DNA from: Oopsacas minuta
Lineage: Eukaryota > Porifera > Hexactinellida > Lyssacinosida > Leucopsacidae
Length of the DNA: 64,000 bases
NCBI GenBank assembly: GCA_024704765.1
Contig: JAKMXF010000296.1
Coordinates: 1 to 64,000, forward strand
Reading direction: 5' to 3'
Shown: in pieces, positions 10,145 to 21,924 of the stretch
How the letters are laid out: every line of letters begins with the position of its first letter
How positions within the stretch are numbered: the first letter of the stretch is position 1
Program-made: the position numbers and the translations under genes
Notes under the pieces: generated by a model
Database searches by the model: none
Told to the model about the DNA's origin: nothing
Seen by the model: the letters and a program-made list of their open reading frames with translations, nothing else

Positions 10145-11545
10145 CAGAGCCGGATTAAGCAGTTCCGAGGCCCTGGGCTAAATATTCAATGAGGCCCTCG
10201 AACCCTTTTACCCCTGAAATTTATACAGGAGTAAATTTGTTAAATGTATTTCACTAAAGTTTTGTAGAATTATTTATAGTCTAAAATTGCATGACATCCA
10301 TCAAAAATTAAATTTTCGAGACTTCATTTCAACAAATGTCCTTAGTACATCCTCAAATTCAACTTTTTTGAGTATTTCGCTTTCATGTGACATAAGAGAT
10401 AGGTAATTAAGTCTTTCCTGTTTCATACAAGTTCTCTTTTCATTTAAAATAAGTCTCAGCTTTGAAAATGAGCGTTCTCCTGTTGCATTAGTTATCATCA
10501 GTGACAAATATATACGCATCATAATTTCGACATTCGGAAATGTTGATACTAGTTGATAGTCAAATAGGATGTCATAAATTTGTTGTACTGATACTAGGTC
10601 ACAACTCTTGATTTCAAGATCCACGAAGTGACAAAAGTGCTTGTATTTCTCTGAAAATTCTTTCTCTAAGTCCGATCGGTATTCTTGTTTTAACCGTTCA
10701 TATGCTAGTTCAATATCTTTTTCTGATATATGTCTGAATTCATAGAGAAAGCCAAATAAATTATAGACCTGCTCATATGCTTCGATGCGTGTTTTGAGTG
10801 CTACTGATAAGTTATCTAAAATGAGTAAGAACGAATCTACCCTGAATCAGACTCATATTCTTTCTTGTTAGGATCAATTTTCTGCAAATCTATACCAACT
10901 TCCAGCAATTTATGTTGATTTTCATTCACAGGAAACTAACAATTTGTGATATTTCACTTCTTTCGTTTTTTCCTGAAGCAACATCAACAACGTCTGTAAC
11001 TGTAATTTCTCTAGGCATACGTGAAAACCCAAGATCCTATATCTTTGGTGTTTGGCGAATAATTAATTCGTTTTCCTTTCTTTTCTCTTCCTGTTTCTTG
11101 TGCTTGGCTGCACCACTTTCATGACGCTTTTCACGCTCTCAGCCATAAGTTAAATAATAACTAAAATTCAGAAATCTTACTAATAAATAACAGAATAAAA
11201 GTTGCAATTATGTACAAGAATACCATCTTCTCCCCTAGGTCGAAACCGCAGGTAAGAAACAGGAATGATTTTTCAACAACTCAAGTACTGATGAACAATG
11301 ACCGTTGATTTTACACACAGTACTGAAATGGTTTCTTAGCTTGAAGGTGGCAACCACTGTTATCGAATACCCAGGGCTCGATTAAGCTAGATGGGGTCTG
11401 AGACACAGCTGAATTTGGGGCCAGGAGGCCTGTGCCTCATGGTTATTCGGGCACTGCGAATACCTTAAGCTGGAATTCAGAGACCCCCTTTTGTCTCGAG
11501 GCCCTGGGCTGCAGCCCAGTTAGCCCATTGGATAATCTGGCTCTG
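10145..11545 (-). mobile_element. Internally deleted hAT element
   Basis: The ends CAGAGCCGGATTAAGC and GGATAATCTGGCTCTG are inverted repeats flanked by a perfect 8-bp duplication, GGTTTCAG (10137-10144 and 11546-11553). At 1401 bp it is shorter than an autonomous hAT. It keeps the 3' third of a ZMYM1/DUF4371-like transposase on the minus strand and then an unrelated-looking AT-rich stretch. It lies in intron 1 of the MGCC gene. Confidence 0.9.
10301..10860 (-). pseudogene. hAT transposase C-terminal fragment
   Basis: An open frame of about 185 codons reads toward 10301. It has the alpha-helical region before the dimerisation domain (LDNLSVALKTRIEAYEQV), then NATGERSFSKLRLI with the catalytic Glu, and a QERLNYLSL tail typical of hAT C-terminal dimerisation regions. 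The N-terminal two thirds of the transposase are missing. The frame itself is not interrupted here, which suggests the deletion is not very old, but the remnant cannot act alone. Confidence 0.82.
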
Positions 11546-12205
11546 GGTTTCAGAGAACCTTACCGGGGAAGTTTTGAAACAAAATGCCTTGAAATAGCTC
11601 ATTGACTACCTGGTATAATACATTTCCACATTATTTCAGATTAAACAAATCATTTTGATTTTCAGACATACTGACAAATAATAAAGTATCATGGAAATAA
11701 TGATTGTAACTATAAAATACATTACAATTAAATGATTATTGTAGCATCATTCCTTTTTCAATCAGAAGATACTAAGATATGTATAAAATAGGCAAGCATT
11801 TGGAGGTAAATGGATGAGGCAATCCTTCTCTTATGCTATATACAATTTTTGGTGAGTGAGGGTGAAGATAATTCTCTCAAATTATAGAAATTTTATGTTA
11901 ACTTATCTTACATTATTATTTGCTAGAGGCCAGACCAAAGTTTATCCGGTGTCCAATCGAATAGCAAATAGTAGAAGCACACCCGGCGAATATCCAACAC
12001 ATTTATTTAATCATTCAAAACTATGGTTCTTGTAAGTCAAGGCTGTGGAGGTGGTACAGAGAAAAAGTATAAAATATTAATATATGCAGTGATTTTAATA
12101 CTGGCCAATTTGCATAGTAAAAATCCATCAGTTTGGAGCGAATTGGTAGGGTGTTACTTTTCTGAAAGTGGTCAGGCCATGGCCTGACCACTTCCTACAA
12201 CCATG

Positions 12206-14382
12206 ATACAGCATGACAAATGGACACTTCGTCGACGGACATTTCGTCGAATAAAAATTTCTTCGGATGTCCAAACTTGCTGGAGATGTTGTTGGGATTC
12301 TGGGCTACCCTACGGTTTGTTGATAGGGAATTTATAGTGATATCTCGCTGTTGATATGACGACATTTTAATCGAATTAGTGAATTACAATGTATTAATAG
12401 GATATGTGTATCTTGGTCACTAATTCGATAGTAAATCTGAATTACAATATAATTCAGATAGGTCTGGAGAATAATATGTATTGTTTTTCCTCGGGGCAAG
12501 TTGTACATAGTATTTTTCCGCGGGGAAAATTACTATAAGCGACATATACCATATGGCACCGACAATAATAAAATAGTTTTGCAGAAAATGGTCCTCCCTA
12601 CGAAACTGGCCCGGCCGGACCAATTTCATATTCCATTCAGAACTTGGTTCCCCTACTTCTACATGCAAATTTTGATCAGTAAGGATCACATAGCACTTTT
12701 TAGTATGACTAATTCTCCATTTCTTGCATGGCTTAGCATTCAGATTCTTTTGCATTAATGTTGGACGCGAAATTAGATGTAGTCCAGTTGTACAAATCGT
12801 AATGTCATGAATAGTATGTAGGCCGTCTCCATGTAATACGTACTAAGTTGCTAATGCTATAGAATCTATAAATTATAGAGATAGAATGTAATATTACAAT
12901 TTTATCTGACATTTCGCTTTACTACTTTATTTTTACTATTTTATATACCGGTGTTTCTTAAACAACTGACAACTTAATGGATCCCACAGAGTACAAAACG
13001 ATAGAAGATTATCAGTTTCCATCATATCCCATGAATTCAACAAAAATACAAAAGTTTATTACGTATGTTAGCCTCAAATTACACTATCAATTCAATCCAA
13101 CTTGTTAAACCATCTGGTAGTACCTTTTTAATTAATATTATAGCTGAAAAGTACCTGATATTCTAAAAGAATTCATGATAATTCAGGGCACCAATGTTTC
13201 CGCTACTCTTACCGCATAGCAAACGAGAGATATTACTGGCCGAAAGGGTACACGGAAATTGGAGAATATGTACAGCACTGTATACCTAAGTTGTATAATA
13301 CGCGTATAACATACAATACATATTAAACATATAATACGTTATATGAGATCTATTTTAACGTATCATACGTCTAGATTAACCCCCAAATATGAGATTTTGA
13401 CATTGTTAGACTTGTATAAATTACATTAATATCAAGTATTATATAATTTGGTTAACTATGCTTAGATTTATCATTAAAATTCTAGAACTTCTGTTTTAAT
13501 GAAAAATATTTATTGCAGAAATCAGCATAATAGAAGTTACGTCACAAAATTGTAGATTGAACGTAGAATACGTATTACGTCTTTATTGAAAGAAGTATAT
13601 TAAACACCTTAGCTGTATACCATGTCAAAGAACAAGCCTAGCATAAAAGCACCTACTATCTCCCTCCAACTAGTAAACCGATTCATTTATCGTATGGGGT
13701 AGATCTCGTTAACTGGCCTAAATATTAGATTGAAATGTCTATAAAATTGTTAACTTGAATACTATATCTTAGCTAGTACATTTCCGATTTATTCTGGAAA
13801 GAACTCGTGTTTGCATGGGGATAAACAAGATTACGTATATACATTAGAAAGTCGGAAAATTGTTTCAAACAATAACATGCATCCGTTTGGGCCAATCAAC
13901 CGAATTCCCATTTAATAGAATTTCGTTTATCCACATGCAAACGAGTTGCCTTCAGGATTGTTCATAAGATATAGAGAATATAGACTATTCAAATTAACAA
14001 TTTTAATTTTAGCAAAAAATATTATGATCAGTTACGGAACAACAAATTCGCTTGGAGAAAAATTGTCCTGAGGTATTTTGTTATGTCATCAGATTGCACT
14101 AGAGACAGGGGTCACTTGGGAGAGGTACTAATCCATTGGTGACTTCATAGAAAAAAGGAATTTTTGGATATACCCACCACCCAGGAGGCCAACCTAGAAA
14201 TAGTTGACCGATAGTCAGATGATGGGCCCAATTTTAAGTGCTTGAAGTACCTGGTACTTCCATGATCTGTGTTTAACTTAAAATACATGGTAATTAATTT
14301 CCATATGCTATTCAGGGTTAGTTCCGAATAACGCTGTATAATAAACACAAAGTAAAGTGTATTCCGGATTATTTATCACTAG
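12206..14382. other. Mostly unassigned intron 1 sequence
   Basis: AT-rich DNA with no gene recognised apart from the integrase remnant listed at 13147-13310. Short motifs such as GGACACTTCGTCGACGGACATTTCGTCGA (split here: GGACACTTCGTCGA then GGACATTTCGTCGA, about 12222-12253) form a two-unit tandem repeat. A minus-strand open stretch at 12420-12755 has no recognisable domain. Confidence 0.4.
13147..13310 (+). pseudogene. Integrase zinc-finger fragment
   Basis: A short coding remnant reads IHDNSGHQCFRYSY then RIANERYYWPKGYTEIGEY and VQHC. This is the HHCC zinc-binding N-terminal domain that precedes the catalytic core in retrotransposon and Ginger-type integrases: His-x4-His, a YYWP motif and a terminal Cys. 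One frameshift separates a preceding VPDILKE. The catalytic core is absent. It is one of few retroelement-type traces in the window. Confidence 0.55.
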
Positions 14383-14999
14383 CGCGCTTCGATTGCAGGG
14401 GCGCTGTGCGACAGCTTAGTGCCTCAGGTTAGATTAATATCAAATAGATAAATGTTTTGGTCAATAGGCGACGGGATAAACTGGGCACTTCGTACCTTGG
14501 GTGTATATGATAGCAGAAAATTTAAGATTTTATTATCCATGGCCCATCCAAATTACATTCAATGGCCTTATGTGGTGACCCTGGAGATGCCATGTCGCTG
14601 TTGGTTAGTAATCTCGGCACTTCGTCCCTCGTGTGTTAAGAATTAAAAAATTTTATTTGGTACAGTCACGATGACGTACTAATCCCATGTTGACTTAGCT
14701 TATGGTAAGAATCATGGAGTCAGGACATTTGTCATATTGAGGGGTACTTGTGATTCTAATTTCATTAGATGAATCCCGACCATAACTTCTATCATGTATA
14801 TTGGCTGTGGATAATAATGTGATTTTTCGAAAATCCAAAAAGGTGATAATGACGTCATAATTTTGTCATAGGAGTGAATTTTCGTCCAAGACTCTTATTT
14901 GTCTGAGCCAGGCCCAAAATACCCCTTGTATGCCAATAATCATCCCTGGGATCTTCCAGTTTCTTCAAACATACAAACATATATATACATATACATATA
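14383..14999 (+). repeat. R2 interspersed repeat, copy 1 (interrupted by a mariner)
   Basis: The repeat starts near ACTAGCGCGCTTCG and contains GGCACTTCGT, CATGGCCCATCCAAATTAC and GTTGGTTAGTAATCTCGGCAC before an ATGACGTAATAATCC-like tail. Related copies lie at 31229-31830, 47890-48385 and, inverted, 57850-58290. The copy runs up to the mariner insertion at 15000. No coding capacity. Confidence 0.75.
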
Positions 15000-15093
15000 C
15001 GAGGATCAGTCCAAAAGTTTTGTCGTACACAAAAAATATAATAACAAATTTAATCAAACTTTCACAGTTTCTTAAAGTAACGACCAAAACAAT

Positions 15094-16093
15094 CTATGCA
15101 AAGTTGTATACGATGAAACCAACTGTCGAAACAATTATGCCATTTTTCCTCTGGCAGGCTCCAAAGGGCCCTTCAAATGCCAGACGAGCCTCTTCAGGAT
15201 TCTCAAACCTTATTCCACGGATCTTTTCCTTGATTGTTGAGAACAAGAAAAAGTCGCATGGAGCTAAATCTGGACTGTAAGGTGGATGCGATACCAACTG
15301 GACCGAATTTTCAGCCAGGAAGTCCAATGTTTTGCCTTCCGTGTGTGCAGATACATTATCGTGGTGAAGGAGAAGTCCTCTGATACCGGTCTTAGGGCGA
15401 CGAGAACTCCAAGCTTCCAATGCCTTGGGTAGGCAATTGTTAATGTACCAATCAGCATTGACGGTACGACGATCCTCGAGAGGAATTATTGCTATTGGGC
15501 CAGTCTTACAGAAAAAAGCAGCCACCATCTTCTTCCCAACGCTGCGAGCCCGGCGAAATTTAACAGGGAGATCTTCGGCAGGAAACACCCAGATTAAAGA
15601 TTGCTGCTTTGTTTCCGGATCGTACCGATAGATCCATGTCTCATCACATGTTAGTATGTCGTAAACTCGTTTAGACTCTCCTCCTGTAAATTTCTTTGAG
15701 CATAAACTTGCACCATTCTACCCTTGCCTCTAATTGCATTTCAGAGAGATTATGAGGGATCCATCGGGCCACAAGCCTTCTGACACCAAGATAATCATGT
15801 AGAATAGTATTGATGGCGGCTTTCCCGATCATTAGGGTCTCAGCAAACTGCTCATAGTTAATGCGTCTATCCTCTCTGATTAATGTCCTGGCAGCAGCAA
15901 TAGTCTTTGGAGTGAAGGCGGTTGAAGGTCGCCCAGACCTAGCTTCATCTTGTAGTGACGTTCTCTCCCTCCTGAAATTTAGATATCAGCGCTCCACTGT
16001 ACACTTAGATGGCGCTTGATCTTGGAAAGCTTCCACCAAGTTATCATGACTCTGCTCAACTGATATCTTACGCATAAAGTCATAAAACATCAT
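15094..16093 (-). pseudogene. mariner DD34D transposase pseudogene
   Basis: The frame starts MMFYDFMRKISVEQ (16093) and spans about 333 codons, the usual mariner length. The helix-turn-helix linker motif EARSGRPS is visible, followed by a region ending VARWIPHNLSEMQ. The catalytic block has LLHHDNVSAHT and HPPYSPDLAPCDFFLF, with 34 residues between the second and third Asp. An in-frame stop lies near 16000 within the first helix-turn-helix. Frame breaks between about 15590 and 15720 disrupt the region around the first Asp. It ends shortly before the left inverted repeat. Confidence 0.92.
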
Positions 16094-16241
16094 AGCTCAA
16101 AAATCCCTTCTTTCCAGTTCCATTCAGTAATTATAAAATCTGTATATAGGCTTATGGATAAAATAGCGCTACTCAGAAAATAAGTGTTGAATATAGCTCA
16201 AATTAAAAGTAGAGTCATTATATATATATCTAAGTATATAG

Positions 16242-18576
16242 CAGGGTCGGCAAACTTCCCGCCAACGGGCCAAAATAGACAAATTGCATAAGATTGCGGG
16301 CCAGATGGGATACCATCGAAAACTCGTTTAGATTTTTGTAATTTATCAATTGATTAAGTACGATTATTATACAAGTATTAAGTAGGTAGATTTAGAATAT
16401 CCATTTGTTTATGATAATTATTTTGCATTATAAAATTAGACATACAAAAATATTAATGTTGATGTGATGGATGATACTGCCCTACTTTGGATAGCGCCTC
16501 TATGTCTGGTTTTAGGTTAGAGGTTGCCAATCGTAGCACACTGTCTAGGTGATTTTCGCTTAACCGTGTTCGCAACTTGCTTTTTATGTATTTCATCTTC
16601 GAGAAGAGTTGTGCACAAACGTATGTACTCCCGAAGAGAACTGCAACCTCCTTTGCATGTTTCATTAGTGAAGGAAATCTTTGAGGAGTTATATAATGTT
16701 GATAGAATTCGAGTAAAGGCACATCTCGAAATCTTGATCTGAGCTCACTCGAACTTTGGAGCTCAATCAGTTCCATTTGTAAATTTTCTGGGGCGTCACA
16801 TATTTCAACATCAAATACGGCGGCGAAGTAGCTAAAATACTTACAATGCTTATCCATATCTGCGAATCGAGTGTTAAACTGATCTTTGAGATCAGATATG
16901 AATTCGGCGTAACAAGAAACATCACATGGTTGGTGTGAACGAAGTGTAGGGAAATTAATGCAATTACTCTCTTTCAATTGAAGCTCCCATAGTTGTAACT
17001 TAACTTCAAATGCATAAATGTGTTCATAGAGGACATTGATGAACTGGTTCATTCCTTGTATTTTCAAATTTAGCATATTTAGATGATTAGTGATATCCAC
17101 CAGAAAGGAAAAATCTGTCATCCATTTCGCATCACTGAGCTCTGGAACTTCCATCCCTTTTTCCTCAAAAATTCGTCAATTCAGCTCTCAATTGGTAAAC
17201 TCTCTGCAACATTGCACCTCTACTTAACCAGCGCACTTCGCAATAATATAACAAATCGCCATATTGGTTATCCATCTCTTCTAACATATGCTGAAATTGA
17301 CGATGATATAATCCTCTTGCACGCACAAAGTTCACAATTTTTATGACTACCCGCATTACTTCCTGCATCTTCAGAGATTTTGCGCACAAGGGCTCGAGAT
17401 GGATTATACAATGTGTTTTTACCAGTTTTCTTTCAATGCCAGCATTTCTCATTTCTTTTTCTATCAAAGAAACTGCTCCCTTCACCTTTCCGATCATAGC
17501 TGGAGCACCATCTGTCGTTCCCCCACAAATATTACTTAGATTTAAGCCCAGGCTACCTATGACACTCATGATTCCTTGGAATATATTCTCACCAGTAGTG
17601 GTATCCTTTAGTGAAACCAAACTTGCCAATTCTTCTGTAATGTCAAACGTTGCATTGATTCCTCTCACAAAAATTGCAACCAGAGCAATATCAGTCGCAT
17701 CAGTGCTCTCATCAAGTGCAATTGCATATAATTCAAATTGTTGAGCACGCTCTTGTAATGTTGTCCTGATATCTGAAGACAAATCTTCAATTCTTCGGGT
17801 AACGGTTCTTGCAAGGCAGACTAATCTTACCAAAAAGATCTCTTTTTTCTGGACATATAATATCAGCCACAGTTAGAAGACACTCCTTCACAAATTCACC
17901 ATCAGTGAAAGGTTTCATGCGTTTCCCAATGAGTTCGCTAACAGCGAAACTAGCACGTGTAGTATTCTTTAACTCAGAAGTATGCTGTAAAAATTTACTC
18001 TGTTGCTCAGTTAAAGACCTTTGGAGAGATTCGATCTTACTCCTTCGCGTGGCACCGGTAAGAAAATCGAAATTTTTCGAATGCTTCGTCTCGTAGTGTC
18101 TCTTCAAATTGGACTCCTTCATCACAGCAAGAGATACAGCACATAAAAGGCAGGTGGGCAATCTTCCCGGCATAATAAAAAATACTTCTCGTCCAACTTT
18201 CCTTAAATACGCGATTTTCAAGATCTACTTTCCGCCTTTTAGATGTTGATGCCATTATTTAATTCACAATGAATTTGAAATTTGATCTGAGTATTGAAAC
18301 TTGAATCATGTGTATTTATCTACAATTCTACATACTATATTATGCTGAGATCAAATCCAAATAGTGTCAGAATACATTTGTGTGGCATCACTAACACACT
18401 CATTCCATTCACCCATTCTTCAATATGGCCTCCAAATTGCCGTAGAGGCCATAATAAGTGTTTCTGAAACAATTTTGGATTATAATTGAAAGAGCCTGAA
18501 AAGTAGAATAATTTCTGAAAGAGTCGAGCGAGGGCCGGGTAAAATCACCTCGCGGGCCGGAGTTTGCCGACTCCTG
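16242..18576 (-). mobile_element. hAT element (GTF2IRD2-like family), nested in mariner
   Basis: A 2335-bp element with inverted ends CAGGGTCGGCAAACTTCC and GGAGTTTGCCGACTCCTG. A perfect 8-bp duplication, GTATATAG, is at 16234-16241 and 18577-18584. Subterminal GGGCC/CGGGCC blocks are typical of hAT ends that read like GCGGGCC. It shares length and coding plan with the hAT at 32427-34765, but the ends differ, so these are related families and not identical copies. Confidence 0.95.
16453..18255 (-). pseudogene. hAT transposase pseudogene with lost catalytic Glu
   Basis: The gene starts MASTSKRRKVDLENRVF (18255), followed by a BED-like finger (CLLCAVS...HYETKH, about 18080-18160). The catalytic Asp region reads ALDESTDATDIALVAIFV (about 17690-17730), then TTDGAPAMIGKVKGA (about 17480-17530) and the C-terminal dimerisation block at 16530-16640. 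There the family motif FGSTYxCEQ reads FGSTYVCAQ: the codon GCA replaces GAA, removing the catalytic Glu. Frameshifts near 18210, 17820 and 17160 also break it. About 600 codons is normal. The type is that annotated in animals as general transcription factor II-I repeat domain-containing protein 2-like. Confidence 0.92.
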
Positions 18577-18865
18577 GTATATAGTGTTGTATTTATTTGA
18601 TTGAAGACAAAATGGCACCTTTGTACGACAAAACTTTTGGACTGACCCTCGTATAAATATAAAACTGGTTAAATACCGTTACTTACAATTAGATGAATCC
18701 CGACCATAACCTAACCAACCTGACTGAGTAGTCAAGTTAACTTGACCAACCTGACTGAGTAGTCAGGTTAACCTAACCAACCTGACCTAGTGGTGCCATA
18801 TGGGGGAAATTCAGTAACCAAAAGTGGTCAGGTTGAAACCTGACCAGTGGCTAAGGTCTTGTTGA

Positions 18866-19123
18866 TTTGTACATTTATTGTTGTTTTTATGAATATAAAG
18901 TAAACAAATTAAATTTACGTCGATACATGCTCTCAACGGCTACAAAGTGGGTTGATCTTTCAAAATAATTCAATAATATATGGCATATACGTATATTTGT
19001 GAATTACATTGTTCTATATATATCAATATTATAATACTCAAAGAGCCCGTCAATTTGGTGCTAATGGATACTTCGAGGCGCAATGCGCCGAGTTCATCAC
19101 GAAGCGACAAGTCAAAGGCTCGT
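18866..19123 (+). repeat. R1 Helitron-like repeat, 3' part
   Basis: This copy carries the R1 internal phrase TTATTGTTGTTTTTATGAAT and the 3' end CGAGGCGCAATGCGCCGAG followed by GCGAC and a mutated GTCAAAGGCTCGT hairpin. The 5' half is missing. Just before it, 18811-18860 contains a perfect short hairpin TGGTCAGGTT/AACCTGACCA. The stretch 18700-18790 repeats CCAACCTGACTGAGTAGTCA in tandem. Confidence 0.75.
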
Positions 19124-19781
19124 TTCAGTTAAATTACAATGGGAACAGTAACATCCTCTATTGATAAATTCAAAGTCAGACTACCACCCAAAATCAAATT
19201 CCTAGACTGGAAAAACAAACAAAATTTCGGAATCTATCCACAATTCCAGAAAATAGGTTTGAAACAATACAATTTTGTCATATATTGAGATTTAAATGGG
19301 GGGTGCATAAACCAATCCTCGTTGGGACATGAAAATTATGTTAGTTGAGCAAATTGTCAAATTATGCAGGAAAATTTGTATTGTCGGAAGCTATTTCAGA
19401 AAATACACACTGTTGGATTATAGAGGTCTTCGGGAATATTCAGGCATCGGTTTATGCAGGTTCCGCTGTAGTCCTTTTTTATGCTATTTTCAAGGTTGAA
19501 ACCGATCGAACCCGAATATTCGGGTGGCCAAATAGTTGGTTTGTCACAAAAATTGCTCCGTGAGACCAAAATTCCATGGAAATTGGTCTTATTATGAATT
19601 TTGGTCTCCCTATGTTATATGTTTATCTAATTAGTAAATATTTAATTTAACATCAAATTTATGTAATTTTAAACTTTTGGAGAGACAAGATCTGAGAGCG
19701 AGATGTGTATCAGTACCTAAAAAGCTGGATAATAAACTAGTTAGAGAAAAATCAATTCAACAGCCAGGCCAAACTCTAATC

Positions 19782-19843
19782 TTACAATCAGGAGCTGGTA
19801 TCCCGAACAACGTCCTCTTCGGATTACTAGCTCCTGATTGTAA
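19782..19843 (+). other. 62-nt pre-miRNA-like hairpin
   Basis: TTACAATCAGGAGCTGGTAT... (19782-19807) pairs with ...ACTAGCTCCTGATTGTAA (19818-19843). The arms are 26 nt with about three mismatches around a 10-nt loop. A second, shorter perfect hairpin GGGGTAGTTC/GAACTACCCC sits 140 bases downstream (19984-20011). Size and pairing suit a microRNA precursor, but a small foldback element is equally possible. Confidence 0.5.
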
Positions 19844-20079
19844 ATAAACAGGACTAAATGTGAATAACTAAGGATATATACAAATCTAATTTTTAATTTT
19901 TAAAAATAAACACGATTGTTTTTAAACCCTGTTGGCGGGTGGGCGACTCAAAAGACTTAGAATATCATGAGGTCTTGAACGTCGGGGTAGTTCATACATC
20001 CGAACTACCCCTAGTCATAGTTGAATAGGAGCTAGGACCAGTGGTAGTTTCGGATAATCAAATATTAACAAGTGATGAC

Positions 20080-20600
20080 TGATTTTTCGCATTCGGAAAT
20101 AACATATTGGTTGACCAGGGGTGAGTCATTATTCCAAATATATATGTATACATTATTCCAAATTTGAAATGTTTGCATTAGTCCAAATGTGACGCATGCA
20201 TTAATCTAGATTCGTATGTCTGTAATTTTGATCAGCTTAGTTAAGAAAGTGTCAATATTTGGCCTGGATGTTGTCCAGATGGCCGACTGCCATCTGATTG
20301 TTGCACAAAGTGCAGACTACAAAATCAGGACAATGCATGCGCTCCGAAATTTTGAACTAACGGAGACTTCCTGAAAACTTTGGACTAATGCTAATTTTCA
20401 CATTTGGACTAATGCATACAAATACGCGGCCCGTTAGTACCTTTTGTGCGGCCCTTAGGCCAACATACGTCCTCCTAGCCTGGACTATTTTAAAACACTA
20501 TATAGAGTAAGCTCCACAATTTCGCTCACTCTTTACGCTTGAAAATTAAATCAATACTACAAATTTTCACTCACACATAGTATCAAAGATAATGTGTAAG
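20080..20600. repeat. Degenerate repeats of the GCATTAGTCCAAAT type
   Basis: Variants of ATGCATTAGTCCAAATTT recur in both orientations between 20120 and 20430 and again at 24300-24420 (GCATTAGTTCGAATTTAC). This suggests an old element whose ends repeat this phrase. No borders or coding sequence could be fixed. Confidence 0.45.
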
Positions 20601-20790
20601 AGAACTTATTTATTACAATGGAAATTTTCAGTCTATAAAACTGGAAAACATGTTAATCTCCAAAAAGGTATGAAATATTCACTTTAGAATATTTCATGCC
20701 CGAGTTGCAAATCTCCGACTCAAAACGGATAAGTATACCAATTTTCATAAAATCTTTCTGTTAGATTCAGGCATCTCCCTATAGGAGCTA
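20600..20790 (+). repeat. R3 repeat fragment
   Basis: The phrases GAAATATTCACTTTAGAA, TTGCAAATCTCCGACTCAAA and AATTTTCATAAAAT match the longer R3 copy at 23080-23600. It is a partial copy with no coding sequence. Confidence 0.65.
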
Positions 20791-21139
20791 CACTAACAAG
20801 TATTTAGAATCTCAACTTGTGGTACTATAGAATGGTATTGTTATGACAAAAATGGCCTCCATATACGCTTATCAAATAATTAGCCATGGATTTTGGATTT
20901 CGTATTTCTGATTGAATCATATTCAAAAGGTATTTTGAGATACTCCTCTGTTTGTTGGTTTAGGTATTTCCTATGAATTTGTGACTATATATGCTTGGAT
21001 GTTGTCAAGGATTTTTTGATGCGGGAGTAGAGGAATAATTTCTATAACACATAAATTATCATATAGGGAATAACCTAGCATTCTGTTGATGATATAGAAA
21101 AGGTATACAATTAGATTGGGGTGCTGATTCTGATTTTTA

Positions 21140-21640
21140 TACATTCAAATTAATCATATGTAAATTTATTTGTTGTATTTATAATTATATAGTAAATATA
21201 TTGTTCAAGTGTCGAAATATACTTTCAGACTTGCTCTCAACAGACTTATGCGGATAATCAAGTACACTGATTCCGAAAATCGTATTTTCTGATATGTAAA
21301 TGTATTATTGTTCATATGAAAACAAATATTTGAATTCTCGGCTACAAAGGAGGTTGATCTTACAAAATAATTCAATAACATATATGCCATATACGTATAT
21401 TTGAGAATTACATTGTTCTAAATATATATTATAATACTCAAAGGGGATCTTCAATTTGGAGAATAATGGATACCTCGACGCGCAATGCGCGAGTTCACGC
21501 GAACTGTGCAGCCAAAGGTTCGTATAAATACATCTGAATAAACAAATAGTTGAAATCTCGAAATATACTTAGAGAGTTGCCCTCAACAGACATATACGGG
21601 TAATCAAGTACGCTGATTTCGAATTTCGCATATTCAAGTT
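21140..21640 (+). repeat. R1 Helitron-like repeat, two joined partial copies
   Basis: The first part ends at about 21523 with GCGCAATGCGCGAGTTC and GCCAAAGGTTCGT, the R1 3' end. The following 120 bases repeat the internal R1 phrase GGGTAATCAAGTACGCTGAT with CTTTCAGA/CTCTCAACAG units. R1 therefore contains internal tandem units of roughly 120-130 bp. Exon 2 of the MGCC gene lies only 200 bases downstream. Confidence 0.7.
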
Positions 21641-21838
21641 TCTCTTTTATATATTCTTTATATATTACTTATATATTTCTTTGTTTGTATTATTATAAAG
21701 TAGACAAATTGTTGAAATATTAAGTTATTAATTCAATTTTCAATTTTATACTTTGCTAATTTCGAGGTACGAAGTGTCGAGTCACTTGCGAACACAAATT
21801 GTTCGCAATTCCTTTTTGATTAGTTTTCTTATATCTAG

Positions 21839-21924
21839 GCTGCCGTCGACGAAAAGGACAAGTTACTACCTGAAGCTTCAAGCATCCCTAAATACTCTTC
21901 AGATACTAATCAACCAACTGCAAT
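21839..21924 (+). CDS. MGCC protein gene, exon 2
   Basis: The exon follows a pyrimidine-rich acceptor ending ATATCTAG (21838) and stops at the consensus donor GTAAGTAAG (21925). It holds 28 codons beginning AAVDEKDKLLPEASS, plus the two bases AT, which are completed to Ile by exon 3. The peptide is charged then Ser/Pro-rich, and looks like a flexible linker after the acylated N-terminus. Residues 11-38 of the predicted product. Confidence 0.65.

Larger units (their letters stand above)
10081..12205. mobile_element. Possible outer transposon interrupted by a hAT
   Basis: GTAGGAAG followed by GGTCAGGCCAT near 10089-10118 is matched in inverse at about 12170-12198 (GGCCATGGCCTGACC...CTTCCTAC). 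The bases immediately outside are ATACA on both sides, a possible 5-bp duplication. The interior is mostly the hAT copy 10145-11545. No coding sequence of its own was seen. The left arm is degenerate, so this is tentative. Confidence 0.4.
15000..18651 (-). mobile_element. mariner (DD34D) split by a nested hAT
   Basis: Inverted ends CGAGGATCAGTCCAAAAGTT and its counterpart (one mismatch over 29 bp) are flanked by TA at 14998-14999 and 18652-18653. Removing the nested hAT and one copy of its target duplication leaves 1309 bp, a normal full-length mariner. The transposase is on the minus strand at 15094-16093. The element itself sits in an R2 repeat, so three insertion layers can be ordered: R2, then mariner, then hAT. 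Confidence 0.95.

Noticed and set aside
12420-12755. 111-codon minus-strand frame
   Set aside because: No motif, overlaps a similar-sized + strand frame, and sits in intron sequence.
9882-21924. Calling the MGCC gene LAMTOR1
   Set aside because: Only the acylated N-terminus and a KLL-like stretch resemble it. Exons 3-5 show nothing of the LAMTOR1 helical region, so no symbol was given.
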